DNA from: Hyphomicrobiaceae bacterium
Lineage (GTDB): Bacteria; Pseudomonadota; Alphaproteobacteria; Rhizobiales; Hyphomicrobiaceae
Assembly: GCA_008933705.1 (NCBI GenBank)
Contig: WBUN01000043.1
Span: 1-42,122, forward strand
Length of the DNA: 42,122 bases
Direction of reading: 5' to 3'
The notes below the pieces were generated by a model, which saw nothing but the letters and a program-made list of their open reading frames with translations, was not told the origin of the DNA and did no database searches. Shown one piece after another: positions 7,668-15,999 of this stretch (position 1 is the stretch's first letter; each line of letters starts with the position of its first letter). A program made the translations under genes and the position numbers.

Positions 7668-9269
7668 ATGTCGAGCCCCGTAGCCCAAGCCCCCAATGCC
7701 GCCGGGCAGCCTGAGAAGGCTGCCTCCGACGCCGACCGCGTCTACATATTCGATACAACTCTGCGCGACGGCGAGCAGTGCCCCGGCGCCACCATGACCT
7801 TCGAGGAGAAGCTGGAGGTCGCAGACTTCCTCGACGACATGGGCGTCGACATCATCGAGGCCGGCTTCCCGATCGCCTCCGACGGCGATTTCCAGGCCGT
7901 GTCCGAGATCGCCGGGCGGGTGAAGAAGGCGGTGGTGTGCGGGCTGTCACGCGCCGGCGAGAAGGACATCGACCGGGCGGGCGAGGCCGTGAAGGGGGCC
8001 AGGCGCCCGCGCATTCACACGTTCATCTCCACCTCGCCCGTGCACCGCAAGTACAAGCTGCAGAAATCGGCGGACGAGGTGCTGGAGCTGGTGCACTTCC
8101 AGGTCACGCGCGCCCGCAACTGGGTGGCCGATGTCGAATGGTCGGCGGAGGACGCCACCCGCACCGAGATCGACTATCTGTGCCGCTGCGTGGAGACCGC
8201 CATCAGGGCCGGCGCCGGCACCATCAACCTGCCCGACACGGTGGGCTATGCCACGCCCGAGGAGTACTTCGAGATGTTCCGCACCGTGCGCGAGCGCGTG
8301 CCGGGTGCGGACAAGGTGATCTTCTCCGTGCACTGCCACAACGATCTCGGCATGGCGGTGGCGAACTCGCTGGCCGGCGTGCGCGCCGGCGCGCGCCAGG
8401 TGGAGTGCACCATCAACGGCATCGGCGAGCGGGCGGGCAACGCCGCGCTGGAAGAGGTCGTGATGGCCATCAAGACGCGCCACGACGTGCTGCCCTACCA
8501 GGTGGGCGTCGAGGCCAGGATGCTGAACCGCGCTTCCAAGCTGGTGGCCGCGGCGACCTCCTTCCCCGTGCAGTACAACAAGGCCATCGTCGGCCGGAAC
8601 GCGTTCGCGCACGAGAGCGGCATCCACCAGGACGGCATGCTGAAGCACACGCAGACCTACGAGATCATGACGCCAGAGAGCGTCGGCGTATCCAAGACGT
8701 CCCTGGTGATGGGCAAGCACTCGGGCCGCAACGCCTTCCGCACCAAGCTGAAGGAGCTGGGCTATGAGCTCGGCGAGAACGCCTTCGAGGACGCCTTCAA
8801 CCGCTTCAAGGCGCTGGCCGACCGCAAGAAGCACGTCTACGACGAGGACCTGGAGGCGCTGGTGGACGAGGAGATCGCCACACAGCAGGACCGCATGAAG
8901 GTGGTGGCGCTGACCGTGATCGCCGGCACCATGGGTCCGCAGTCGGCCACCCTGACGCTCGACATCGACGGGGCCCACCAGACCGTGCAGTCGACCGGCA
9001 ACGGCCCGGTGGACGCGACCTTCAACGCCATCGTCAAGCTGGTGCCGCACCAGGCCAAGCTCGCGCTCTACCAGGTGCACGCGGTGACGGAGGGCACGGA
9101 CGCGCAGGCGGAGGTGTCGGTGCGGCTCGAGGACGAGGTGGAGGGCAAGAGCGTGACCGCGCGCGCGGCCGACCCCGACACCATGGTCGCCTCCGCCAAG
9201 GCTTACGTCGGCGCGCTCAACAAGCTGTTCGCCAAGCGCGGCCGGCTGCACGCGCAGCAGAGCGCGTGA
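7668..9269 (+). CDS. leuA: 2-isopropylmalate synthase
   Basis: 533 residues. The enzyme condenses acetyl-CoA with 2-oxoisovalerate in the first committed step of leucine synthesis in the cytoplasm. The ATG at 7668 (MSSPVAQ) has AAGGA about 9 bases upstream; earlier in-frame starts are weaker. The catalytic TIM barrel begins with YIFDTTLRDGEQCPGATMT and includes VHCHNDLGMAVANSL and NGIGERAGNAALEEVVMAIK, with metal-binding His and Asn residues in the usual places. GRNAFAHESGIHQDG marks the linker subdomain. The C-terminal 130 residues match the LeuA allosteric dimer domain that senses leucine. The leader peptide upstream suggests a second, transcript-level layer of leucine control. Confidence 0.97.
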   Translation: MSSPVAQAPNAAGQPEKAASDADRVYIFDTTLRDGEQCPGATMTFEEKLEVADFLDDMGVDIIEAGFPIASDGDFQAVSEIAGRVKKAVVCGLSRAGEKDIDRAGEAVKGARRPRIHTFISTSPVHRKYKLQKSADEVLELVHFQVTRARNWVADVEWSAEDATRTEIDYLCRCVETAIRAGAGTINLPDTVGYATPEEYFEMFRTVRERVPGADKVIFSVHCHNDLGMAVANSLAGVRAGARQVECTINGIGERAGNAALEEVVMAIKTRHDVLPYQVGVEARMLNRASKLVAAATSFPVQYNKAIVGRNAFAHESGIHQDGMLKHTQTYEIMTPESVGVSKTSLVMGKHSGRNAFRTKLKELGYELGENAFEDAFNRFKALADRKKHVYDEDLEALVDEEIATQQDRMKVVALTVIAGTMGPQSATLTLDIDGAHQTVQSTGNGPVDATFNAIVKLVPHQAKLALYQVHAVTEGTDAQAEVSVRLEDEVEGKSVTARAADPDTMVASAKAYVGALNKLFAKRGRLHAQQSA

Positions 9270-9315
9270 TCAGGTTTGGAGCGACCCGATCCTCGTCATG
9301 GCCGTCCTTGCCCTG

Positions 9316-9401
9316 CCCTCGGACTTGTTCCGAGGGTCACGGCCGCCGACGTCGAGGCGCGTCGCTCTTGTCGGTGTCATGGTCGGGCTTGTCCCGACCA
9401 T
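9316..9401. repeat. Two REP-like palindromes with a shared CTTGT loop
   Basis: CCCTCGGA (9316-9323) pairs with 9329-9336, and ATGGTCGGG (9379-9387) pairs with 9393-9401. Both perfect stems enclose the same five-base loop CTTGT, and both are flanked by GTCATGG-like sequence. This points to two members of an interspersed extragenic palindrome family in the leuA-methyltransferase gap. They could also act as mRNA 3' ends for leuA. Confidence 0.6.
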
Positions 9402-9556
9402 CCAGCGATCAGCGGGCGCCAGCGCAAGCTGAGGGGTGCCGGCCTTCGCAAGCCATGCCTGCGTACCAGCCCCATCAGGGGCGCCACCCTGTTCGTCACG
9501 TGCTGCACCTTTCCGGGTGAAGGGTGTCGGCACAACACCTCCCGGAGAATGATCCG

Positions 9557-10360
9557 ATGACTGCCAATTCCAGCGGCAGCCGCGCTGCCGACTGCGCTCA
9601 CCAGGCCGCGATCGCCGACCAGTTCAGCCGGCAGGCGGAGCTCTTTGCCGCCGCGCCCGCGCTCCACAACGAAGCCGCGCTCGATCTGCTGGTTGCGGCC
9701 GCCGCCCCGCTGCCGACCGACCTTTCCCTCGACGTCGCCTGCGGTCCGGGCTCCGTGGTGGTTGCCTTCGCGCGGCGCGTGCGCCGTGCCGTCGGGCTCG
9801 ACGCCACCCAGGCCATGCTCGATCAGGCGCGCAAGCGCGCTGCGCGAGCGGCCGCCGGCAATGTCGACTGGCACCTGGGCGACGTTTATGACCTGCCGTT
9901 CGCGCAGGGCGCGTTCGACATCGTCTCCTGCCGGTTCGCCTTCCATCATCTGCGGGAGCCGGCCAAGGCCTTCGCCGAGATGGTGCGCGTGTGCGCCGTG
10001 GGCGGCCGCATCGTCCTGTGCGACGCCGTTGCTTCCGACGACGCCGGCAAGGCCGCCGCGTTCAACCGCATGGAGCGGTATCGCGATCCCTCTACCGTAG
10101 AATTCCGTCCTCTCTCGGCCTTGCGCGCCCTGTTCCGTGAGGCGGGGCTTGGCGAGCCCGCGGCCCGCTTCTACCAGGTGCCGGCAGAGCGCGAGGCCCT
10201 GGTCGCCCTATCGTTTCCGGCCGGCGATGATCGCGCGGGCCTCAGGGCCATGCTCGATGAGGCAGTGGAGGGCGACCGCATGGGCGTCAACGCCCGGCGC
10301 CATGGTGACACGATGCGGTTCGACTATCCGGCGGTGGTCCTGGTGGCGGTGAAGGGGTGA
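9557..10360 (+). CDS. Class I SAM-dependent methyltransferase
   Basis: 267 residues from the ATG at 9557 (MTANSSGSR), with CGGAGAA shortly upstream; a GTG at 9524 would add 11 residues without family sequence. Motif I of the Rossmann-like fold is clear as LSLDVACGPGSVVVAFARR, followed by the acidic residue of strand 2 in VGLDATQAMLDQA and motif IV-like FDIVSCRFAFHHL. The order resembles Methyltransf_11 / UbiE-type enzymes acting on small molecules, but the substrate cannot be read from sequence. It is probably transcribed alone, bounded by REP-like palindromes upstream and a strong hairpin downstream. Confidence 0.88.
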   Translation: MTANSSGSRAADCAHQAAIADQFSRQAELFAAAPALHNEAALDLLVAAAAPLPTDLSLDVACGPGSVVVAFARRVRRAVGLDATQAMLDQARKRAARAAAGNVDWHLGDVYDLPFAQGAFDIVSCRFAFHHLREPAKAFAEMVRVCAVGGRIVLCDAVASDDAGKAAAFNRMERYRDPSTVEFRPLSALRALFREAGLGEPAARFYQVPAEREALVALSFPAGDDRAGLRAMLDEAVEGDRMGVNARRHGDTMRFDYPAVVLVAVKG

Positions 10361-10435
10361 GGCTGCCCTGCGCCGACGCTGCTCCTTACGGGGGAAGGAA
10401 ATCTCGTCGATCTTCGACGCTTGTGCGTAGGAATA

Positions 10436-10466
10436 GACCGCCCCGGCGAGGGCGGCCGGGGCGGTC
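10436..10466. terminator. Perfect 12-bp GC-rich hairpin
   Basis: GACCGCCCCGGC (10436-10447) pairs with 10455-10466 around a 7-base loop, about 75 bases after the methyltransferase stop. There is no T tract. It is probably an mRNA 3' end or terminator. Confidence 0.5.
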
Positions 10467-10647
10467 GAGGGGCGAAGTGCCGCCGACCGAGCCGCTGGAG
10501 GCGCCGCGGGAAGTGCGCATTCAGCTCGGCGACGGCACGCACGTATAGATAACATAAAGAGTACAAACAGAGAACAACAATTGCAGGCGCCTGTGGATAA
10601 CTTCCGTGGAAGGGCGCGGCCACCTGCGCTTTTCGGTTGGACCGGTC

Positions 10648-10739
10648 CTCCGTGGTGAGCCTGTCGAACCACGGCCTGCGTGGCCGCCCTTCGACGGGCT
10701 CAGGGCGGAGTAGGGTGTGCGACGCGGGCATGACGTCAG
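10648..10739. repeat. Interspersed repeat A, copy 1
   Basis: This is a 92-base element starting CTCCGTGGTGAGCC and ending GCATGACGTCAG, about 90% identical to 10986-11077. It contains a 7-bp hairpin (CCGTGGT 10650-10656 with ACCACGG 10668-10674) and the segment CCCTTCGACGGGCTCAGGG, a type of motif that recurs between genes in many alphaproteobacterial chromosomes. Confidence 0.8.
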
Positions 10740-10804
10740 TGTTGGCTGATCGGTTCGCATTTCACTGCGATGGCGAGGCACTCGCGCGTACCCCACGCAC
10801 ACCC

Positions 10805-10956
10805 GTCACCCCCGCGAAGGCGGGGGCCCAGGTCACCGGGCCGCGCGGGCCACGTTCCCCGCAGATCACCCCCGCAGCCGCGCGCGGCATTCCAGCGGCG
10901 CGCACACCTGCGTTGAGACGTGATCTGGGTTCCCGCCTGCGCGGGCATGACGTCAG
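10805..10956. repeat. Interspersed repeat B, copy 1 (BIME-like)
   Basis: This is a 152-base element, over 90% identical to 11109-11260 and of exactly equal length. Each end is itself a palindrome (CCCCCGCGAAGGCGGGGG at the left, a CCCGCCTGCGCGGG core at the right), and the two ends are inverted relative to each other (GTCACCC...CCCAG against CTGGG...ATGACG). It therefore looks like a pair of REP-like units around a spacer. Confidence 0.75.
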
Positions 10957-10985
10957 ATGAGGTTCCCCTTCCTGCTCGAACGCTC

Positions 10986-11077
10986 CTCCGTGGTGAGCCT
11001 GTCGAACCACGGCCGGTGCGGCCGCCCTTCGACAAGCTCAGGGCGGAGCGAGGTGTGCGACGCGGGCATGACGTCAG
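10986..11077. repeat. Interspersed repeat A, copy 2
   Basis: Second 92-base copy of element A, same orientation as copy 1. Differences are confined to about ten positions, mainly in the middle of the element. Confidence 0.8.
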
Positions 11078-11108
11078 ATGGGGCAACCCGGGCGCCCCGC
11101 CCACCAGC

Positions 11109-11260
11109 GTCACCCCCGCGAAGGCGGGGGCCCAGGTCACCGGGCCGCACGGGCAACATTCGCCGCAGATCACCCTCGCCGCCGCGCGCGACATTCCAGC
11201 GGCACGCACACCTGCGTTGAGACGTGATCTGGGTTCCCGCCTGCGCGGGAATGACGTCAG
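11109..11260. repeat. Interspersed repeat B, copy 2 (BIME-like)
   Basis: Second 152-base copy of element B, same orientation as copy 1. Together A2+B2 repeat A1+B1, with the A-B gap 31 bases instead of 65, so the pair arose by duplication of one composite unit or by two insertions at similar sites. Confidence 0.75.
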
Positions 11261-11279
11261 GTAGGATGGGCCGCTCGAA

Positions 11280-11369
11280 GACGCGCCTCCGGCACGTGTC
11301 GGAGACGCGCCTCCGGCACGCGTCGAAGACGCGCCTCCGGCACGCGTCGAAGACGCGCCTCCGGCACGA
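11280..11369. repeat. 24-bp tandem repeat, 3.75 copies
   Basis: The unit GACGCGCCTCCGGCACGCGT plus CGAA starts at 11280, 11304, 11328 and 11352. Copies 2 and 3 are identical, copy 1 differs at two bases, and copy 4 is cut after 18 bases. The period is eight codons, so it stays open in several frames, but no start or family supports translation. It abuts the end of repeat B. Confidence 0.9.
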
Positions 11370-11479
11370 CGGCGGTGGCCCAGGTCACGTCGCAGCGATG
11401 GTGCGCCCGAGGCCGTACCGCCACAGTGGACGCTGACCACGTGGAAAGGCGCCATCCATGGGGCCGACCCCCGCCAGCT

Positions 11480-12730
11480 TCACGACGAGGTCGGAGCGTC
11501 GGCGCGCATGGCCCGCGTGACATGCCAGGCCAGCGCCACAGCGGCGATGAGCATGGCCGAAGCGAGGAAGAACGGCGCACCCGGCATCTGCCAGCCGGGG
11601 CCCGGCGCGATTGAGCGCGCGAAGGCCAGCGTGAAGAGGCCCGGGCCCAGCAGGCCCGCGAATGCCATGATGCTCGAGTTGGCCCCCTGAAGCTGGCCCT
11701 GCTCGGAGTGGCTGACCAGGCGGCTCATCATGCCCTGCACGGCGGCGCCTCCGAGCCCCCACAGCGCCATCACCGGAATGGCGGTGCAGAACCAGAAGCC
11801 CGTGGCGGCGGCACCGTACATGGCAAAGCCGACGGCGCCGCACAGCATGCCGGCCAGCAGTGTGCGCCGCTCGCCCATCCAGTGCATGGCCGGCCGGATG
11901 AGGCCGCCCTGCACCGTGCCGGACGCGAGGCCGACGGCGGCCATCGTCAGGCCCAGGGTCTGCGTGTCCCAGCCGTAGCGGTAGCTGGTGTAGAGCACCG
12001 CCACCGAGGGCAGCACGTTGTGGGCGAGGTGGTAGAGGAAGGCGACGCCGGCGAGACCCAGGAGCTCGGGACGGCGGCCGAGCAGGCGCAGCGAGCCGAC
12101 CGGATTGGCCCGCTTCCAGCTGAAGGCCATGCGCCGGTCGGGGGCAAGCGACTCCGGCACGAAGAAATAGCCGTAGACGGCGTTGGCCAGCGAGAAGCCG
12201 GCGGCGACCCAGAAGGGCAGGCGCGGGTCGTACACGCCGAGGATGCCGCCGAGGGCGGGGCCGACCACGAAGCCGATGCCGAACGCCGCGCCGACGAGAC
12301 CGAAGGCCTGCGCGCGCTTCTCCGCCTCCGTCACGTCGGCGAGATAGGCGAAGGCGGTGGAGAAGCTCGCCGACGTGATGCCGGAGATGACGCGGCCGAT
12401 GAAGAGCCAAAGGAGGTTCGGCGCCAGCGCCATGAGGATGTAGTCGAGCCCATGGCCCGCCATCGAGATCAGCAGCACGGGGCGGCGGCCGTAGCGGTCG
12501 GACAGCGCACCGAGGATCGGCGAGCATCCGAACTGCATCAGCGCCCAGGCCGTGCCGAACAGGCCGTAGATCTCGGCCGCCCGCGGCGTGTCGCCCCCGA
12601 GCATGCTCTCGACCAGCTTGGGCAGCACCGGAATCATGATGCCGAGCGCGATCACGTCGATCAGCACGACGGCGAAGATGAACGGGATGGCCGCTTTGCG
12701 CGCCTCGGTCCTGGGGGCAGCTCTCTGCAT
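11480..12730 (-). CDS. MFS efflux transporter, TCR/Tet-like
   Basis: 416 residues from the ATG at 12730 (MQRAAPRTE). The open frame continues upstream into purQ but only out of phase with it. Twelve hydrophobic segments fit a 12-TM major facilitator. DVIALGIMIPVLPKLVESM in helix 1 and GALSDRYGRRPVLL (motif A, loop 2-3) resemble the tetracycline-type drug:H+ antiporters. Homologues of this kind are common in alphaproteobacterial chromosomes and are usually not proven resistance genes, so the substrate is unknown. It lies 77 bases after purQ on the same strand and may be cotranscribed with the pur genes. Confidence 0.88.
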   Translation of the reverse strand: MQRAAPRTEARKAAIPFIFAVVLIDVIALGIMIPVLPKLVESMLGGDTPRAAEIYGLFGTAWALMQFGCSPILGALSDRYGRRPVLLISMAGHGLDYILMALAPNLLWLFIGRVISGITSASFSTAFAYLADVTEAEKRAQAFGLVGAAFGIGFVVGPALGGILGVYDPRLPFWVAAGFSLANAVYGYFFVPESLAPDRRMAFSWKRANPVGSLRLLGRRPELLGLAGVAFLYHLAHNVLPSVAVLYTSYRYGWDTQTLGLTMAAVGLASGTVQGGLIRPAMHWMGERRTLLAGMLCGAVGFAMYGAAATGFWFCTAIPVMALWGLGGAAVQGMMSRLVSHSEQGQLQGANSSIMAFAGLLGPGLFTLAFARSIAPGPGWQMPGAPFFLASAMLIAAVALAWHVTRAMRADAPTSS

Positions 12731-12807
12731 GGCACCTGAGTTGGGCGGCGACAGCGGCGCCAATAGGGCAGCACGCGATGCGGCACGAGGCGCGCCGCTT
12801 GGGCGGC

Positions 12808-13500
12808 CTAAGCTGCGAGGCGTTCCACCAGGCTCTCGAACAGCCGGCGCCCGTCGACGCCGCCCAGCATGGGCTCGAACAGGCGCTCGGGATGCGGCAT
12901 CATGCCGAGCACGCGGCGGCGCTCGTCGCAGATGCCGGCGATGTTGCGCTGGGCGCCGTTGGGGTTGGCCTCGGGCGTGGCGTTGCCGGCCTCGTCGACG
13001 TAGCGGAACACGACCTGCCCGTTGCCCTCGAGACGATCGAGGGCGGCGGCGTCGGCGAAGTAGTTGCCGTCGCCGTGCGCGACCGGGATGCGCACCACCT
13101 CGCCCTTGGCGTAGCAGTGTGTGAAGGGTGTGTCCGTCTGCTCGACCTTGAGATGCACGTCCTTGCACACGAACTTGAGCGAGGCGTTGCGCATCAGCAC
13201 GCCGGGCAGCAGTCCCGCCTCGGTCAGCACCTGGAAGCCGTTGCAGATGCCGAGCACGGGCGTGCCGGCCTTCGCCTTGGCCACCACGTCGCGCATGATC
13301 GGCGAGTGCGCGGCCATGGCGCCGCAGCGCAGGTAGTCGCCGTAGGCGAAGCCGCCGGGGAGCACGATGAGGTCGCAGGCCGGCACGGTCGCATCGCCAT
13401 GCCAGACCATGCGTACGGGCCGACCGGAGACCGCCTCCAGCGCGACCTTGACGTCGCGGTCGCAGTTGGAGCCGGGAAAGACGATGACGCAGGCGTTCAT
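12808..13500 (-). CDS. purQ: Phosphoribosylformylglycinamidine synthase, glutaminase subunit
   Basis: 230 residues. PurQ supplies ammonia from glutamine to PurL, with PurS as the third subunit, in the fourth step of purine synthesis. [17 protein letters not shown] is the typical N-terminus. The class I amidotransferase nucleophile is Cys86 in [14 protein letters not shown], and the His/Glu pair is in MMPHPERLF near residue 200. The start codon overlaps the stop of the upstream unknown gene by four bases (ATGA, 13497-13500), so translation is coupled to it. purL is not in the window. Confidence 0.97.
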   Translation of the reverse strand: MNACVIVFPGSNCDRDVKVALEAVSGRPVRMVWHGDATVPACDLIVLPGGFAYGDYLRCGAMAAHSPIMRDVVAKAKAGTPVLGICNGFQVLTEAGLLPGVLMRNASLKFVCKDVHLKVEQTDTPFTHCYAKGEVVRIPVAHGDGNYFADAAALDRLEGNGQVVFRYVDEAGNATPEANPNGAQRNIAGICDERRRVLGMMPHPERLFEPMLGGVDGRRLFESLVERLAA

Positions 13501-14162
13501 TGGCTCTTCCCCTCTGGCGAGGTCACCCGGAAGCTCGAGAAGAAGGCACCGACGACATCGGTGCGCTGCTCGAAATCTTCCTTGGGTGCACGTGCAAATA
13601 GCCGGTAGCGCAGGCCGGGCGCAATCACATAGCGCACGCGGGCGCGCCGCTCGCCCACGCCCAGGAACCTGATTTCCGGACAGGCGACAGTGGCGGTGTA
13701 TACGACTCGCGGCCCCTCGAAAACCTGCTCGAGCCTGTCGATCTTGACGCGGGCCGCATCGGCCACGCCGCAGATGGCCTCCGGCAGCTCGCGGCGGAAA
13801 TCGGCTTCGCCATAGCCTTCAGCCAGGGCGGCGGCGGACTTGCCCTCGTCGGCGGCGACGCGCTCCACTGCCGCCTCGAGGACGAGCGCGGAGGTGGCGC
13901 TCGCCTCCGCGCTGCGCCCGGGATCGAGGTCCGTCGCGCAGACGACGTCGATGGTGCCCGGGCCCTCGTCATGGCGGCAGCCGGCGGGCAGGGTGACCGT
14001 GTAGCCGAACTCGGCGCTGGTGAAGGTCTGCGATGCGCCGGGCGACTGGCCGATGGCGGAGGCAGCCGCTGCCGCGGCCAGGATCGCGACGCCGGCAGCG
14101 GCAGACGACCGGCGCGGGAAGAACGCTTGGCCGTATCCGCTGCGCGCGCCGATCCCCATCAA
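13497..14162 (-). CDS. Unknown exported protein inside the pur operon
   Basis: 221 residues. It overlaps purS by four bases at its start (14159-14162) and purQ by four bases at its end, so it is translationally locked into the operon. A hydrophobic Ala-rich stretch (about residues 19-38, ending SAIGQSPGA) suggests a signal peptide or anchor, which is odd for a partner of cytosolic purine enzymes. The mature part starts [11 protein letters not shown] and ends [11 protein letters not shown], a layout seen in small PsbP/DcrB-like alpha-beta proteins, but that is only a shape resemblance. It has four cysteines, at least two of them near acidic loops. No function is assigned. Confidence 0.8.
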   Translation of the reverse strand: MMGIGARSGYGQAFFPRRSSAAAGVAILAAAAAASAIGQSPGASQTFTSAEFGYTVTLPAGCRHDEGPGTIDVVCATDLDPGRSAEASATSALVLEAAVERVAADEGKSAAALAEGYGEADFRRELPEAICGVADAARVKIDRLEQVFEGPRVVYTATVACPEIRFLGVGERRARVRYVIAPGLRYRLFARAPKEDFEQRTDVVGAFFSSFRVTSPEGKSQ

Positions 14163-14401
14163 CGTACCAGCTCGTAGGCGTAGTTCTCGATGACGGTGTT
14201 GGCGAGCAGATCCTTGCAGATGCGCTCCACCTGCTCGCGGGCCCTGCCTTCGTCGACCTCCGCGAGATCGACCTCGATGTATTTGCCCTGGCGGACGTCG
14301 TCGACGCCGGTGAAGCCGAGGCTCGCCAGGGCGTGCTGGATGGCCTTGCCCTGGGGATCGAGAACGCCGTTCTTGAGCGTGATCTTGATGCGCGCTTTCA
14401 T
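14159..14401 (-). CDS. purS: Phosphoribosylformylglycinamidine synthase, PurS subunit
   Basis: 80 residues, the normal PurS length. PurS dimerises and bridges PurQ and PurL in the multi-subunit FGAM synthase. MKARIKITLKNGVLDPQGKA, then HALASLGFTGVDDVRQGKYIEV, is diagnostic of the family. The ATG at 14401 is chosen because it gives the family N-terminus; the frame runs further upstream without homology. It follows purC by about 100 bases on the same strand. Confidence 0.96.
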   Translation of the reverse strand: MKARIKITLKNGVLDPQGKAIQHALASLGFTGVDDVRQGKYIEVDLAEVDEGRAREQVERICKDLLANTVIENYAYELVR

Positions 14402-14503
14402 GTCCTCAACAGCGGGTGGCGAATGCCAGATGGCCAACGGTTGCGCGTGACATGCGAAACCTCTGCCCCGCAATTCGCCGTTCGCTGCTCCCTGTCCGCT
14501 TCG

Positions 14504-15280
14504 TCAATTCGGCTTGGAGCTGACCAGCACCGGGCCGGAGCCCTTCGGGCGCGGGTTCTCGGTGAGCACGCCGAGGCGGCGGGCGACCTCCTGGTAGGCC
14601 TCGAGCACGCCGCCGAGATCGCGACGGAAGCGATCCTTGTCCAGCTTGTCGGAGGTGGCTACATCCCACAGCCGGCAGCAGTCGGGGCTGATCTCGTCGG
14701 CCAGCACGATCCGCACCTGCTCGTTGTCCCACAGCCGTCCGAACTCGACCTTGAAGTCGATGAGGCGGATGCCGATGCCGAGGAACAGTCCGACGAGGAA
14801 ATCGTTGATGCGCAGCGCCAGCGCCATGACCTCGTCGATCTCCTGCGGCGTGGCCCAGCCGAACGCGGTGATGTGCTCCTCGGTGACCATCGGATCGTTG
14901 AGGGCATCGGCCTTGTAGTAGAACTCGATGATGGAGCGCGGCAGGGGCTTGCCTTCCTCGAGTCCAAGGCGGGTCGCCAGCGAGCCGGCGGCGACATTGC
15001 GCACGACCACCTCGAGCGGGATGATCTCGACCTCGCGGATGAGCTGCTCGCGCATATTGATGCGCTTCACGAAATGGGTCGGCACGCCGATCTCGTTGAG
15101 CTTCTGGAAGATGAACTCCGAGATGCGGTTGTTGAGCACGCCCTTGCCCTCGATGAGCGCGTGCTTCTTGTTGTTGAAGGCCGTCGCATCGTCCTTGAAG
15201 TGCTGAATGAGGGTGCCCGGCTCGGGGCCCTCGTAGAGCACCTTGGCCTTGCCCTCGTAGACGCGCCGCCGCCTGTTCAT
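14504..15280 (-). CDS. purC: Phosphoribosylaminoimidazole-succinocarboxamide synthase
   Basis: 258 residues. PurC joins aspartate to CAIR using ATP, giving [28 protein letters not shown] is the family N-terminus with the ATP-binding Gly-Lys region; [17 protein letters not shown] and [34 protein letters not shown] are the SAICAR synthetase signatures. The ATG at 15280 begins directly at the conserved sequence. It is the first gene of the minus-strand operon purC-purS-unknown-purQ-(MFS). Confidence 0.97.
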   Translation of the reverse strand: MNRRRRVYEGKAKVLYEGPEPGTLIQHFKDDATAFNNKKHALIEGKGVLNNRISEFIFQKLNEIGVPTHFVKRINMREQLIREVEIIPLEVVVRNVAAGSLATRLGLEEGKPLPRSIIEFYYKADALNDPMVTEEHITAFGWATPQEIDEVMALALRINDFLVGLFLGIGIRLIDFKVEFGRLWDNEQVRIVLADEISPDCCRLWDVATSDKLDKDRFRRDLGGVLEAYQEVARRLGVLTENPRPKGSGPVLVSSKPN

Positions 15281-15617
15281 TCGTCATGTCCTCGCATCGA
15301 GTTTCGTTGGACTGGTTCGATGATCCGGACTCACGGCCGCCCTCGAAAACACAGCGCGTTGTGCACTGCACCTTTGTAGCGGGGTCCGGCCCCCGCTTCA
15401 GGGAACCATCGGCCGGACACTAGCCGAAGGCGGCCGGGATGGAAACAATCTAAAGGCCCAATGGGCAGCTACAACCGATGCATCCGGCGCGTGGCGGCGT
15501 GTTGATTTGTGCATGCCCCTCGGGCTATGGCTCTGGTCGGCTCGCAGGGCCAAGTCCGGCACGCCCCCGGCATGGCGGAACGTCCCACGAACAGGCGATG
15601 CCCAATGGAGACGGTTG
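15281..15617. other. Divergent intergenic region between purC and the zeta-type gene
   Basis: 337 bases with no gene. It should carry the purC promoter on the minus strand and the promoter of the DUF1476 gene on the plus strand. A GC-rich hairpin (GCGGGG 15379-15384 with CCCCGC 15391-15396) lies in the purC leader. I see no purine-riboswitch core. Confidence 0.4.
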
Positions 15618-15947
15618 ATGACCACGTTCGATGACCGCGAGAGGTCTTACGAGAAGAAATTCGCGCTGGATCAAGAGCTTAAGTTCAAGGCCGAGGCGCG
15701 CCGCAACAAGATGGTGGGTGAGTGGGCCGCGGGTAAGCTCGGCCTGACCGGTGCGGCCCAGGAAGACTACGTGAAAGCCGTGCGCAAGGCCGACCTGGCC
15801 GAAAAAGGCGACGAGGACGTCTTCCGCAAGATCCGCAAGGACTTCGATGACAAGGGCATAGCGGTGCCGGATGCGGAGCTGCGCAGGGTTCTGCACGACA
15901 TGCTGGGCAAGGCGGTGGCGCAGATCGAGGGCGAGGCCAAGAAGTAG
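15618..15947 (+). CDS. DUF1476 protein, F1-ATPase inhibitor (zeta subunit) type
   Basis: 109 residues. MTTFDDRERSYEKKFALDQE, then LKFKAEARRNKMVGEWAA, is the DUF1476 signature. In Paracoccus denitrificans the member of this family is the zeta subunit, which binds F1 and blocks ATP hydrolysis through its N-terminal helix. The length, high charge and all-helical pattern agree. The ATG at 15618 has a purine-rich GGAG about 9 bases upstream. To my recollection the position next to purC-purS-purQ is common in alphaproteobacteria, which supports the assignment; I do not know of a link between purine synthesis and this inhibitor. Confidence 0.92.
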   Translation: MTTFDDRERSYEKKFALDQELKFKAEARRNKMVGEWAAGKLGLTGAAQEDYVKAVRKADLAEKGDEDVFRKIRKDFDDKGIAVPDAELRRVLHDMLGKAVAQIEGEAKK

Positions 15948-15999
15948 CCGCCTGTCGGTCCTGGAGCGAAACGACCCGGCGCGGCAGAACCGCGCCGCA

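Larger units (their letters stand above)
10361..11479. other. 1.1-kb gene-free repeat block
   Basis: No credible gene lies here. Open frames on both strands merely translate repeats. From the left it contains a perfect 12-bp hairpin (10436-10466), an AT-rich patch (about 10545-10585), one perfect DnaA-box-like nonamer TGTGGATAA (10592-10600), two copies of a composite repeat (10648-10956 and 10986-11260), and a 24-bp tandem repeat (11280-11369). It separates the convergent methyltransferase and MFS genes. Confidence 0.7.

Noticed and set aside
7947-9251. 434-residue minus-strand frame across leuA
   Set aside because: Antisense to leuA; composition is shadow-like and no start site is evident.
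10545-10600. Chromosomal origin of replication
   Set aside because: There is only one DnaA-type box and no neighbouring origin marker such as hemE, dnaA or parAB.
11280-11369. CRISPR array from the regularly spaced 24-bp repeats
   Set aside because: The copies are directly head to tail with no spacers, and no cas genes are present.
11385-12527. 380-residue minus-strand frame overlapping the MFS gene
   Set aside because: It overlaps the MFS transporter in another frame and lacks membrane segments or a family.
11480-12730. Tetracycline resistance gene tetA
   Set aside because: Helix 1 and motif A fit the wider TCR/Tet-like group, but no neighbouring tetR or mobile element supports acquired resistance. 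Homologues in alphaproteobacterial chromosomes are usually housekeeping or of unknown substrate.
15281-15617. Purine riboswitch ahead of purC
   Set aside because: No purine-aptamer core or matching three-way junction could be drawn, and that class is rare outside Firmicutes.
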